From assembly GCA_021733645.1 (NCBI GenBank), contig JAHREJ010000014.1, positions 28,029-92,028 on the forward strand: a DNA stretch of 64,000 nucleotides. The letters run 5' to 3'. The position numbers and the translations under genes were made by a program. Numbering within the stretch: position 1 is the stretch's first letter; each line of letters starts with the position of its first letter. Of the stretch, positions 36,815-46,133 are shown piece by piece. The notes under the pieces are model-generated. The model was not told the origin of the DNA and did no database searches. It saw only the letters and a program-made list of their open reading frames with translations. This DNA is from Bacillus subtilis subsp. subtilis. GTDB taxonomy: Bacteria; Pseudomonadota; Gammaproteobacteria; Xanthomonadales; Xanthomonadaceae.

Positions 36815-37956
36815 GCCGGGGGCAGCTCCTGTCCGGCGATGGCCTGGGACAACTGGTACACGGCCATCGCGTACATTTTGGAGAGGTTGTAACGGGTGAT
36901 CGCGTAGTAATTCTGGAAGCCCAGCCAGTACTGCTTGCCGGCGCTGCCTTCCAGGGTGATCGGGGTGGCGGTCAGGCCGCCTGGCACCGGCGTGTTGGGC
37001 CGGTACCCCCGCTGCGCCAGTTCGGACAGGGTCCAGGTGGGCGCCCATTCGGTGGGATTGAATTCCTCCCGGCCAGCCGCCAGCGTGGCCTGGACCGCCA
37101 CCGGGCCGCCGCGCACCCAACCGCCCTTCTTGACGAAGTAATTGGCAATCGAAGAGAACACGTCGTCATGGCTGTTGAACAGGTCGCGGCGGCCATCGCC
37201 GTTGCCGTCCACGGCGAAGTCCTGATAGCTGGACGGCATGAACTGGCCCATGCCCATCGCCCCGGCATAACTGCCCTTGATGGTGGTGATGTCCAGCTTC
37301 TCGTCGCGGGTCAGCGCGAACAGGCGCGCCAGCTCATCGCGGAAATACAGTTCGCGGCGCACTTCGCGCTCCAGCTTGGCCGGGTCGCCGCTGCGCGGGT
37401 ACTTGAAGGCCAGCGTATACAGCGCGTCGAGCACGCGATAGCTGCCGGTGTTGCGCCCATAGCTGGTTTCCACCCCGATGATCGCCACGATCACCTCGGC
37501 CGGTACACCGGTGCGCTGTTGCACGCGCATCAGCTCGTCACGGTGTTCGGCCAGGAACTTTTTACCGCCGTCGATGCGCGCCTGGCTGATGAACATCGGC
37601 CGGTACTCGTTCCACGGCTTGACCCGCTCGGCCGGACGCGACATGGCCGCGATGATCGGATCGCGGATCTGCGCCTGGGCCAGCGTGGCCTCGATCTGCG
37701 CGGCCGGGATGCCGTAGCGCTTGGCGGTATCGCGTACGAAGTTGGCACGGGCCACCTCGAACGGCACCGGGGTCAGGTCCACGGGCGCGGCCGTGGCGGC
37801 TGCGGCCTCCGGAGCGGCCTCGGCCGGCCCCTTCTGGCCGGGCAACGGCTTGTTCGGCGCACCCGACGCCTGCGGCGACGGTGACGGGGAAGGCGGCTGG
37901 GTCGCGCAAGCGACCAAACCGAGCGTGAGCATGCAGGCCAGAGTGCGTCGAATCAT
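36811..37956 (-). CDS. mltB: Lytic murein transglycosylase B
   Basis: 381-residue outer-membrane lipoprotein (LVACATQ, Cys17) with a Pro/Ala linker (~20-60). The GH103 catalytic domain carries Glu163 in IIGVETSYGRNTG, and AGAMGMGQFMPSSYQDFAVD is the second family signature. Cuts peptidoglycan to 1,6-anhydro products. The next gene upstream on the strand is 609 bp away, so it has its own promoter or a long leader; TTGACC lies ~20 bases before the ATG without a good -10. Confidence 0.95.
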   Translation of the reverse strand: MIRRTLACMLTLGLVACATQPPSPSPSPQASGAPNKPLPGQKGPAEAAPEAAAATAAPVDLTPVPFEVARANFVRDTAKRYGIPAAQIEATLAQAQIRDPIIAAMSRPAERVKPWNEYRPMFISQARIDGGKKFLAEHRDELMRVQQRTGVPAEVIVAIIGVETSYGRNTGSYRVLDALYTLAFKYPRSGDPAKLEREVRRELYFRDELARLFALTRDEKLDITTIKGSYAGAMGMGQFMPSSYQDFAVDGNGDGRRDLFNSHDDVFSSIANYFVKKGGWVRGGPVAVQATLAAGREEFNPTEWAPTWTLSELAQRGYRPNTPVPGGLTATPITLEGSAGKQYWLGFQNYYAITRYNLSKMYAMAVYQLSQAIAGQELPPA

Positions 37957-38079
37957 CGCGGCAGGTTAGCAGGTCAAGGATGAATTAAAACCCCTAACAC
38001 CATGAATCACAACGATTTGCCCGCAAGAAGGGACAATCGTTAAGACCACGTCTACATTGACCCCTGGCACACTGCCCAT

Positions 38080-38277
38080 TCAGCGAGGCAGGGCGTGCCC
38101 CATCCACGGAGCGCCGCCTTCTGTCAGGCGGGCGTGGCCAAAGACGCGGGGGCAGCGGGTATGCGTGGACCGCCCGAAGGCTTGAGAGGTTCCGCCGGCT
38201 GCGCCCCCATCCCCATGGACGCAACCGGCCAAACCGACCAGGTCGGTACCAGCGCGGCGCGCAACTCCCCAGCGCAC
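38080..38277 (-). CDS. Possible small protein, 65 codons, doubtful
   Basis: A GTG start at 38277 is preceded by ACAAGGAGCGAGGC, a strong ribosome-binding site at ideal spacing, and lies ~85 bases after the predicted start of the FNR-type transcript. The peptide (MRWGVARRAGTDLVGLAG...) is Gly/Arg-rich without a recognisable domain, so it may be noise in G+C-rich DNA. Confidence 0.2.
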   Translation of the reverse strand: MRWGVARRAGTDLVGLAGCVHGDGGAAGGTSQAFGRSTHTRCPRVFGHARLTEGGAPWMGHALPR

Positions 38278-38368
38278 GCCTCGCTCCTTGTACCCGTAAG
38301 GTCAACTACGCCCCGTCAAGCTCCCCGGATGCAGCGCTTGGCTCGCGGCACCCTGCTGACGGGCCGCC

Positions 38369-38410
38369 ATTGTGCAGGCCGTTTACGACAAGTCCATTGA
38401 TCAGGATCAA
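38369..38410 (-). promoter_or_regulatory. Predicted class II FNR/ANR-type promoter
   Basis: TTGATCAGGATCAA (38397-38410) matches the FNR consensus TTGAT-N4-ATCAA exactly. On the minus strand CACAAT (38374-38369) is a reasonable -10 element. That puts the start near 38362 and the box centre at -41.5, the standard class II activation position. Confidence 0.55.
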
Positions 38411-38565
38411 GTGACGTCATATGTGTGCACCACATCTCACTTTTGCGCCACTTTGTTGACGAAACCTGCACCAAACACGACAGCAGATGACGCAAATTCC
38501 GCAATTTTGCGAACGACGTGCGTCCGCGCCCCGCCATCGCCAGCCCAAACCGCACACGCAGCGCA

Positions 38566-39696
38566 TCACGCGCCCGCCGACAGCGGCCCGTAGCGCTGTC
38601 GGCCGTGGATCGGCTGTCTGCCCCGCACCGCCATCACCAGCCCGAACCCGGCCAACAACGACACCGCCGAGGTGCCGCCATAACTGATCAGCGGCATCGG
38701 CACCCCCACCACCGGCAGCAGCCCGGAAATCATGCCGCCGTTGACCAGCACATAGACAAAGAACACCAGCCCGGTCGTGCCGGCGAGCAACCGCGAAAAA
38801 CCACACCGCGTGCCCGCAGCGATCCACAGGCAGCGCGCGATCACGAACAGGAACAGGCTCAGCACCGCCACCACCCCCACCCAGCCGAACTCTTCGGCCA
38901 GCACCGAGAAGGCGAAGTCGGTGGTGTATTCGGGCAGGAAATCCAGTGCGGCCTGGGTGCCCTGCCCCCAGCCTTTGCCGTGCATGCCGCCCGACCCAAT
39001 GGCGATACGCGACTGGATGATGTTCCAGCCGGTGCCGAGCGGATCGTTCTCCGGGTACAGGAAGGTCAGCACGCGGTCTTTCTGGTATTGGCGCAGCAGC
39101 CCGAACCATGCCAGCGGCGCCGCCACCGACAGCCCGCCCAGCGCCAGCGCCAACCAGCCCCAGTGCAGGCCAGCCAGCAGCAGCGCGAACAGGCCGCTGG
39201 CCGTCACCAGGGTGGCCGTTCCCAGGTTGGGCTGCATCAGGATCAGGGCGGCCGGCACCCCGATCAGCAGCGCGGCTACCAGCACCACCTTCGGCCGTGG
39301 CGGCAACGCCTGCCGGTGCAGGTACCAGGCCATCATCATCGGCAGGCTGAGTTTGAGCAGCTCGGAGGGCTGCAGGTAGAACACGCCCAGGTTCAACCAG
39401 CGCTGCCCGTATTTGCCGGTGCCCACCACATACACCGCCAGCAACGGCAGCAGCGACAGCGCGTAGATCCAGGGCGACCAGGCCCGCAGTTGCAGCACCG
39501 GCACACGCGACAGCCCCCACATCGCCACCAGCCCGGCCACATAGCGCAGCGCCTGCGCCTGCACCGGCCCTTCCACGCTGTGCAGCACCGCCAGGCTGGC
39601 CAGCATCAACAGACACAGCGCCACCAGCAATGGCAGATCCAGCGAATGCAGGAAGAAATGAAACGCGGCGCGGACGCGCTGCAGGTGTTCGACCAT
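38566..39696 (-). CDS. rodA: RodA-family SEDS glycosyltransferase, second copy
   Basis: 376-residue polytopic inner-membrane peptidoglycan polymerase of the elongasome. Conserved SEDS marks include YPENDPLGTGWNIIQSRIAI with the catalytic Asp, GGMHGKGWGQGTQ, FLPEYTTDFAFSVLAEE and the C-terminal SYGGTSAVSLLAGFGLVMAV. The start MVEHLQRVR is supported by AGGAG 8 bases upstream. It lies 210 bp after the first rodA on the same strand and is close to it in sequence, so it is a tandem paralogue rather than a pseudogene. Confidence 0.88.
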   Translation of the reverse strand: MVEHLQRVRAAFHFFLHSLDLPLLVALCLLMLASLAVLHSVEGPVQAQALRYVAGLVAMWGLSRVPVLQLRAWSPWIYALSLLPLLAVYVVGTGKYGQRWLNLGVFYLQPSELLKLSLPMMMAWYLHRQALPPRPKVVLVAALLIGVPAALILMQPNLGTATLVTASGLFALLLAGLHWGWLALALGGLSVAAPLAWFGLLRQYQKDRVLTFLYPENDPLGTGWNIIQSRIAIGSGGMHGKGWGQGTQAALDFLPEYTTDFAFSVLAEEFGWVGVVAVLSLFLFVIARCLWIAAGTRCGFSRLLAGTTGLVFFVYVLVNGGMISGLLPVVGVPMPLISYGGTSAVSLLAGFGLVMAVRGRQPIHGRQRYGPLSAGA

Positions 39697-39895
39697 GCGG
39701 ACGACTCCTGGAATTTCGCGACGCACACCACAGGCGACACGGGAACAGAATGCGGACCCCGGCGGGGTCGGCGCGAGCGCAGGACCGTAACACGTGGGCC
39801 ACCACGCAACCTGAGCCAAGCCCCACGCGAGCGTCACCGACCCCGGTGCTGAAGGCCTCCACGCATGGCGTGGATCCAGGTCATTCCTGGCTTGC

Positions 39896-39911
39896 AGCGC
39901 CGGGCGCTACC
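39896..39911. repeat. Short GTAG palindrome supplying the rodA stop
   Basis: AGCGCCGGGCGCT followed by AC on the plus strand. On the minus strand it reads GTAGCGCC, and its TAG is the stop codon of the upstream rodA (39907-39909). Confidence 0.5.
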
Positions 39912-41019
39912 CGTAGCCACCGTGCACGGGCTGGTGCTTGCGCGCGGCCATCACCAGACCGAAACCGGCCAGCAACGATACCGCCGAGGTGCCACCGTAG
40001 CTGATCAACGGCATCGGCACGCCTACCACCGGCAGCAACCCGGAAATCATGCCGCCGTTGACCAGTACGTACACGAAGAACGCCAACCCGGTAGCGCCGG
40101 CCAGCAGGCGCGAGTACGAATCGCGCGACTGCGAGGCGATCCACAGGCAACGCCCGATCACCACCAGGTACAGTGCCAGCACCGTTGCCACGCCGATCCA
40201 GCCGAACTCTTCGCTGAGTACCGAGAACGCAAAGTCGGTGGTCTGCTCCGGAATGAAATTCAGGTGCGACTGCGAACCCTGCCCCCAGCCCTTGCCGTCG
40301 AACCCGCCCGAGCCGATCGCGATCTTGGACTGGATGATGTTCCAGCCCGCGCCCAGCGCGTCCATCTCCGGGTCCAGGAACATCATGATGCGGTCCTTCT
40401 GATAGGGCCGCAGCAGCCACAACCAGGCGACCGGTGCCGCCGCAGCGACACCGCCCACGGCCACCCCGACCCACCACCACGGCAGGCCGGCCAGCAGCAG
40501 CACGAACGCCCCGCTCGCCGCGATCAGCACCCCGGTGCCGAAGTCCGGCTGCAGCATCACCAGCCCGGTTGGCACGCCGATGATGACCGCACTGACCATC
40601 ACCGTCGAAAAACGCGGCGGCAACGGCATCCGATGCAGGTACCAGGCCACCATCATCGGCAGGCTTACCTTGAGCAGCTCGGCCGGCTGCAGGTAGAACA
40701 GTTTCAGGTCCAGCCACTGCCGCCCATATTTGCCGGTGCCCAGCACGAACACGGCCAGCAGCGGAATCATGGAAATGGCGTAGATCAGCGGCGTGGCCGA
40801 ACGGATGCGCAGGATCGACAGCCGCGAAATGGCCCACATCGCGCCCAGCCCCACCACGAAGCGCGCGCCCTGGGCAAGCACCAGCCCATCGCCACCGGCG
40901 CTTTTGAGCACTGCCAGGCCCATCAGCATCAGCGCGCCCAGGGCCAGGCACAACACCCAGTCCAGCGTGCTGCAGAAGCGGACGGCCATGTCGGTCGCCC
41001 AGCGCAGGAACACCTTCAT
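39907..41019 (-). CDS. rodA: RodA SEDS peptidoglycan glycosyltransferase
   Basis: 370 residues and about ten membrane helices. Works with PBP2 to build lateral-wall peptidoglycan. Contains DPEMDALGAGWNIIQSKIAI (catalytic Asp retained, the usual Pro after it replaced by Ala), GKGWGQGSQSHLNFIPEQTT and SYGGTSAVSLLAGFGLVMAA. Its ATG overlaps the mrdA stop by 4 bases, so this copy is the one coupled to PBP2. A paralogue follows immediately downstream. Confidence 0.93.
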   Translation of the reverse strand: MKVFLRWATDMAVRFCSTLDWVLCLALGALMLMGLAVLKSAGGDGLVLAQGARFVVGLGAMWAISRLSILRIRSATPLIYAISMIPLLAVFVLGTGKYGRQWLDLKLFYLQPAELLKVSLPMMVAWYLHRMPLPPRFSTVMVSAVIIGVPTGLVMLQPDFGTGVLIAASGAFVLLLAGLPWWWVGVAVGGVAAAAPVAWLWLLRPYQKDRIMMFLDPEMDALGAGWNIIQSKIAIGSGGFDGKGWGQGSQSHLNFIPEQTTDFAFSVLSEEFGWIGVATVLALYLVVIGRCLWIASQSRDSYSRLLAGATGLAFFVYVLVNGGMISGLLPVVGVPMPLISYGGTSAVSLLAGFGLVMAARKHQPVHGGYG

Positions 41020-43085
41020 CGCGTGCGCTCCGGGGCGGTGGGTGGCGCGGTGGCAGCCGGCACCGGTGCACCGGGCGCCGGCAGCGGTGCGGGAGCCGGC
41101 GTGCTGGCTACGCCTACCTGCACCGGCAGCGATTCCAGCGCGGCGGCAGCAGCATCGCCGGCGGCACGCGCGTTGCTGTCGCCGCTTTCAAAACCGGTAA
41201 TGCCGATGGCGGTGGTGCCGCGCTCGCTGTCCAGCGGCTCCAGGCCGTCGGGCATCTTGCCCAGCAGCCAGGCATCGAACAGCTTGCGCGCGATCGGCGC
41301 CGCTGCCGAACCACCGTAGCCGCCGCCCTCCACCGCGATGGCCAGCGCGATCACCGGGTTCTCGGCCGGCGCAAAGCCCACGAACAACGAGCGGTGGCGC
41401 AGGTGCAGCGGCAGGCTGCGCGGGTTCACCGAGGCGGTGCCACGGCGGCTGATCACCTGGGCGGTGCCGGTCTTGCCGGCAATGGTGTAGGGGGCGCCGG
41501 CGGCCGCCCGGGCGCCGCTGCCGCCCGGGCGCATGGTGCCCATCATGCCTTCGCGCACTGCCTGCAGATTGCCCGGGCTGGGGCTGACCGGCTTGGTATC
41601 GCCGGCCGGCACGGCGATCCAGTCGGCATCAAAACCGGCACGCTGCTGCATCACCAGGTGCGGGGTGCGCAACTGGCCATCGCCGATGCCCGCCACGCCG
41701 TGCACCAGCTGCAGCGGGGTGACCTTCCAGTCGCCCTGGCCGATGCTGACATTGACCGTGTCGCCGGGATACCAGCGTTCCTTGCGCGATTTGTACTTGT
41801 GCTGGGGCGAGGGCAGGATGCCGCCGATCTCGCCGGTGAGATCAATGCCGGTGGGGGCGCCGAAACCGTAGTACCCCATGTAGTGGTCGAACCGGTCGAT
41901 GCCCATGTCCAGCGCCAGCCGGTAGTAGTAGGTGTTCACCGACTGGGTGATCGACTTGCGCAGGTCGGTCCAGCCATGCCCACCGCGATTGGCATCGCCC
42001 CAGCCCCGCGAGGTGCCGGGCAGGTAGAACATGCCCGTGGACAGGATCTTGTCTTCAGGCTTGCGGGTACCGCTGTCCAGGCCGGCCAGGCCGATCAGCG
42101 GCTTGATCGTCGAGCCGGGGGCCACCCCGCCCAGCACCAGCCGATTGAACTGCGGCCGCGACGGGTTGCTGTTGAGCGCCTCGAAATCGGCATGCGAAAT
42201 GCCGTTGACGAACAGGTTGGGGTCATAGGACGGCAGGCTGACCATGGCCAGGATCTCGCCGGTGCGCGGGTCCATCGCCACCGCCGCGCCCTCGAACTCG
42301 CCGAACGCGGCCACCATCGCGCGCTGCAGGTCGGCGTCGATGGACAACCGCAGGTCGCTGCCCGACTGCGCCGCCACCCGCCCGATGGTGCGGATCGCAC
42401 GGCCCTGCACGTTGGTCTCGACCTGCTCGTAGCCGACCTTGCCGCGCAGCTGCGACTCGTAATAGCGCTCCAGCCCGGACTTGCCGATGTGGGTCAGCGC
42501 GGCATTGCCTTCGCCGAGGATTTCCAGGTCCTTGTCATCCACCCGGCCCACGTAGCCGATGATGTGCGCGAACAGGTCCCCATAGGGGTAGCGCCGGGTC
42601 AGGTAGGGCTCCAGCTCCACGCCGGGGTAGCGCCAGCGATCGACCGCAAAGCGCGCCATTTCCTCATCGGTGACGCGCAGCTTGAGCGTGACCGGCAGGA
42701 ACTTGCGGCGTGCCTTGCGCGACTTGTTGAAGGTTTCGATGTCTTCCGGGCTCAGGTCCAGGATCTTGGCCAACCCGGCCAGGGTGGCGTCCATGTCCCT
42801 GACCTTGTCCGGGGTGATATCCAGCCGGAACGCAGGCACGTTCTCGGCCAGCAGGCGCCCGTTGCGGTCGTAGATCATGCCGCGCCCCGGCACCACCGGC
42901 CGTGGCTTGATCCGGTTGGCTTCCGAACGCGTGGCGTAGATATCGTGGTCCAGCACCTGCAGCTTGAAGTACCAGCCGCCCAGCCCGAGCAGGCAGACCA
43001 GCACCCCGAGGAAGCCCAGCGCGGCACGCCGCCGGAACTGCTCGCCTTCGGCATGCGGATTCTTGGCCTGGCGGCGCACGTACAT
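41016..43085 (-). CDS. mrdA: Penicillin-binding protein 2 (elongation transpeptidase)
   Basis: 689-residue class B PBP. N-terminal membrane anchor (~22-42), pedestal domain with VPGRGMIYDRNGRLLAEN, and transpeptidase domain with Ser325-Thr-Ile-Lys328 (APGSTIKPL), SVN (SITQSVNTYYY) and KTG (IAGKTGTAQV). The C-terminus carries ~70 Pro/Ala-rich residues (PAPAPLPAPGAPVPAA), longer than in E. coli. The start MYVRRQAKN is 2 bases past the mreD stop (TGACATG). Confidence 0.95.
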   Translation of the reverse strand: MYVRRQAKNPHAEGEQFRRRAALGFLGVLVCLLGLGGWYFKLQVLDHDIYATRSEANRIKPRPVVPGRGMIYDRNGRLLAENVPAFRLDITPDKVRDMDATLAGLAKILDLSPEDIETFNKSRKARRKFLPVTLKLRVTDEEMARFAVDRWRYPGVELEPYLTRRYPYGDLFAHIIGYVGRVDDKDLEILGEGNAALTHIGKSGLERYYESQLRGKVGYEQVETNVQGRAIRTIGRVAAQSGSDLRLSIDADLQRAMVAAFGEFEGAAVAMDPRTGEILAMVSLPSYDPNLFVNGISHADFEALNSNPSRPQFNRLVLGGVAPGSTIKPLIGLAGLDSGTRKPEDKILSTGMFYLPGTSRGWGDANRGGHGWTDLRKSITQSVNTYYYRLALDMGIDRFDHYMGYYGFGAPTGIDLTGEIGGILPSPQHKYKSRKERWYPGDTVNVSIGQGDWKVTPLQLVHGVAGIGDGQLRTPHLVMQQRAGFDADWIAVPAGDTKPVSPSPGNLQAVREGMMGTMRPGGSGARAAAGAPYTIAGKTGTAQVISRRGTASVNPRSLPLHLRHRSLFVGFAPAENPVIALAIAVEGGGYGGSAAAPIARKLFDAWLLGKMPDGLEPLDSERGTTAIGITGFESGDSNARAAGDAAAAALESLPVQVGVASTPAPAPLPAPGAPVPAATAPPTAPERTR

Positions 43086-43086
43086 G

Positions 43087-43572
43087 TCAGCGCCCGCGAC
43101 GGCCGAAGCGGACCGCGTCGAGCAGGATGAACAGCAGCGGCCACAAGCCCATGCCCAGCAACGGCGCCCACCAGTACGACCACGGCAGGGTGGGTTCGCC
43201 CACCACGATGTGCACCACCGAACTGACGATGCGGTCGTTGAACAGCAGCCCGCCGATGGCGAGCATCTGCTGGGACATCGGGAAGAAGCGGATGCGCGCG
43301 CGGAAGCGCTGCAGGATGAAGGTGAGCATGACCAGGCGCAGCGCCTGTTCGCCCAGCACCCCGCCATACAGCAGGTCGGCGACCACGCCACTGGCAAAGG
43401 CGATGCCCAGCCCGACCCGGTCCGGGGCCTCGATCACCCAGTAGGCCAGCACCAGCGCCAGCCAGTAAGGGCGCAGCGGCTGCAGCAGCGACGGCAACGG
43501 CAGCAGGCCCAGCAGCAGGGCCACCACCACGCTGACCGGCAGCACCCAGGCTTTGTCGCGCAGGCGGCTCAT
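43087..43572 (-). CDS. mreD: Rod-shape-determining membrane protein MreD
   Basis: 161 residues, five to six hydrophobic helices, weakly conserved as usual for MreD. VIEAPDRVGLGIAFASGVVA and DLLYGGVLGEQALRL correspond to the conserved central segment. Part of the MreBCD-PBP2-RodA complex. ATG overlaps the mreC stop by 4 bases. Confidence 0.92.
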   Translation of the reverse strand: MSRLRDKAWVLPVSVVVALLLGLLPLPSLLQPLRPYWLALVLAYWVIEAPDRVGLGIAFASGVVADLLYGGVLGEQALRLVMLTFILQRFRARIRFFPMSQQMLAIGGLLFNDRIVSSVVHIVVGEPTLPWSYWWAPLLGMGLWPLLFILLDAVRFGRRGR

Positions 43573-44672
43573 GGCCGGTTCTCCACGGATTCGGCCTGCC
43601 GAGCATGGCTCGGCACTACCGCAGATGTGGCTGGCCCGGAGCCCCCTTGTTGTTCAAGGGGGCGCGCCGAAGGCGCGGGGATAAGGGAGGATGCGCGGGC
43701 CGGTTGCGCCGCAGGCGCAGTCGGCTCAAGGGGGCGCGCCGAAGGCGCGGGGATAAGGGGGGATGCCCCCCCGGCAGCCTGGTTCGTCGCAGACGCCTCT
43801 GGCTGAGGCAATTCGTGCGCCGCCGGCACACGGATCGCCGCGCCGGGCCGGAGCAGCAGCACGTCGCGGCCACGGTCAAGCTGGGCAGCCGGCTTCAACT
43901 CGCCCACCAGGAAGGCGTGGGTGTCGTCGGGGCGCAGCGCGGTGATTTTTCCCACCGGGAAACCGGCCGGGAAACGCCCGCCCAGGCCGGAGGTGACGAT
44001 CTCATCGCCCACTTCCACGCCCGCGCTGAGCGGAATGTCGCGCAGTTCCAGGGTGTCGCCGCGGCCGTACACGATCAGGCGCACGCCGTTGCGCGCCACC
44101 GTTACCGGCACCGCGTGGTCGGGGTCGGTGAGCAGCAGCACGGTGGCATTGCTGCCGGTGGTGGCGATCACCTGCCCCATCAGCCCACCGGCATCGATCA
44201 CCGCCTGGCCCATGTGCACGCCATCGCGGCTGCCGGCGGCCAGCACCAGACGCTGTCGCACCGGGTCCAGGTCGATGTCCAGGATCGGGGCCAGCTGCAC
44301 GTCCAGGCCACTGCGTTCGGCCACGTTGAGCAGCTCGCGCAGCTGCGCGTTGTCCAGCGCGGCGGTCTGCAGGCGGGTCAGGCGCGCGTTGGCGATCAGC
44401 AACTTGTTGCGCAGCGTGCGGTTTTCTTCCACCAGCTGGCCGTGGCTGGCTGCGTTGTCCTTGACCTGGGTGCCGAGCTTACCCGGCAGCCCGGCCAGGG
44501 CCCACACCGGCTGCACCAGCACGTTGGCCTGGGCGCGCAGACGCGCCAGCCAGCCGGCCTGGTCATCCAGCACGATCAAGGTAATGGCCAGGGCCAGGTA
44601 AGCGAGCAGCCGCAGTGGACTGGCGGCATCGCCCTGGCGGGAGGCTACGGGAGGACCGGCGTAGGGCGGCAC
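43569..44672 (-). CDS. mreC: Rod-shape-determining protein MreC with repeat-derived tail
   Basis: Periplasmic scaffold, single N-terminal TM helix (LLAYLALAITLIVLD), coiled coil (~55-90), then the MreC beta domains (LAPILDIDLDPVRQRLVLAA, VTSGLGGRFPAGFPVG). The normal domain ends near LLLRPGAA. The last ~85 residues are unusual: SPLIPAPSARPLE occurs twice (second copy SSLIPAPSARPLE), both from a 41-bp DNA repeat, and AVVPSHARQAE is an in-frame SMAG element. The start is uncertain: GTG 44672 gives MPPYAGPPVASRQ, which resembles xanthomonad MreC; TTG 44714 is the alternative. Neither has a clear Shine-Dalgarno. Confidence 0.88.
   Translation of the reverse strand: MPPYAGPPVASRQGDAASPLRLLAYLALAITLIVLDDQAGWLARLRAQANVLVQPVWALAGLPGKLGTQVKDNAASHGQLVEENRTLRNKLLIANARLTRLQTAALDNAQLRELLNVAERSGLDVQLAPILDIDLDPVRQRLVLAAGSRDGVHMGQAVIDAGGLMGQVIATTGSNATVLLLTDPDHAVPVTVARNGVRLIVYGRGDTLELRDIPLSAGVEVGDEIVTSGLGGRFPAGFPVGKITALRPDDTHAFLVGELKPAAQLDRGRDVLLLRPGAAIRVPAAHELPQPEASATNQAAGGASPLIPAPSARPLEPTAPAAQPARASSLIPAPSARPLEQQGGSGPATSAVVPSHARQAESVENRP
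43597..43619 (-). repeat. SMAG element inside the mreC coding sequence
   Basis: TGCCGAGC-ATG-GCTCGGCA followed by CTAC; on the minus strand it starts with GTAG read as GTA-G, so no stop arises. Encodes VVPSHAR near the MreC C-terminus. Confidence 0.85.
43654..43694. repeat. 41-bp direct repeat, copy 1 (in mreC)
   Basis: Starts TCAAGGGGGCGCGCCGAAGG and ends AAGGGAGGATGC. It differs from copy 2 at one base. It also forms a GCCCCCTTG/CAAGGGGGC stem with the sequence at 43641-43649. Confidence 0.9.
43726..43766. repeat. 41-bp direct repeat, copy 2 (in mreC)
   Basis: Same unit as copy 1, 31 bp away, 40 of 41 bases identical. Translated in the same frame as LIPAPSARPLE. Confidence 0.9.
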
Positions 44673-44801
44673 GACTGGCTTCGACTGGAGGAAAACGAAA
44701 GAAGGATGCGACAACGCCCCGGCGCTGCGATACCCGGCGTGGCAGGCACGCAGCGGGCATCACGCCGCAGGGGCGCGTCCGTGGAACACGGCCGGTACGG
44801 T

Positions 44802-45986
<1,185 letters not shown>

Positions 45987-46133
45987 TCAGCCGAATTTGG
46001 ACAGACCCGGACAGCCCCGGTTCTGGCCCAAAGCCGCCTCACCCGTTAACCTTTGCGCCGCAGGGCGCCTCAAGGCGCCGTTTCGTTGCCCGCCTGGCGG
46101 GCCTCAAACTCCTTTCCGCATAGGCCTTAATCG

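Larger units (their letters stand above)
37957..38565. other. 609-bp gap upstream of mltB, candidate regulatory RNA
   Basis: Holds a promoter with an FNR-like box (38397-38410) reading toward mltB, two further palindromes (TGACGTCA at 38412-38419 and ATGTGTGCACCACAT at 38421-38435) and then ~400 bp of G+C-rich sequence. No intrinsic terminator is visible on the minus strand before mltB, so the transcript could be a small RNA, a short peptide message or a long mltB leader. Confidence 0.45.

Noticed and set aside
37980..38362. tmRNA, 6S RNA or RNase P RNA in the gap before mltB
   Set aside because: None of the conserved cores (tmRNA tag or tRNA-like ends, 6S bubble, RNase P GAGGAAAGUCC-type core) can be found.
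43641..43664. Intrinsic terminator inside mreC (GCCCCCTTG/CAAGGGGGC)
   Set aside because: No T-run on either strand and it lies within an intact reading frame upstream of coupled mreD.
44673..44714. TTG-initiated 14-residue extension of MreC
   Set aside because: TTG is the rarer start and no better ribosome site supports it; MPPYAGPP resembles the N-terminus I recall for xanthomonad MreC.
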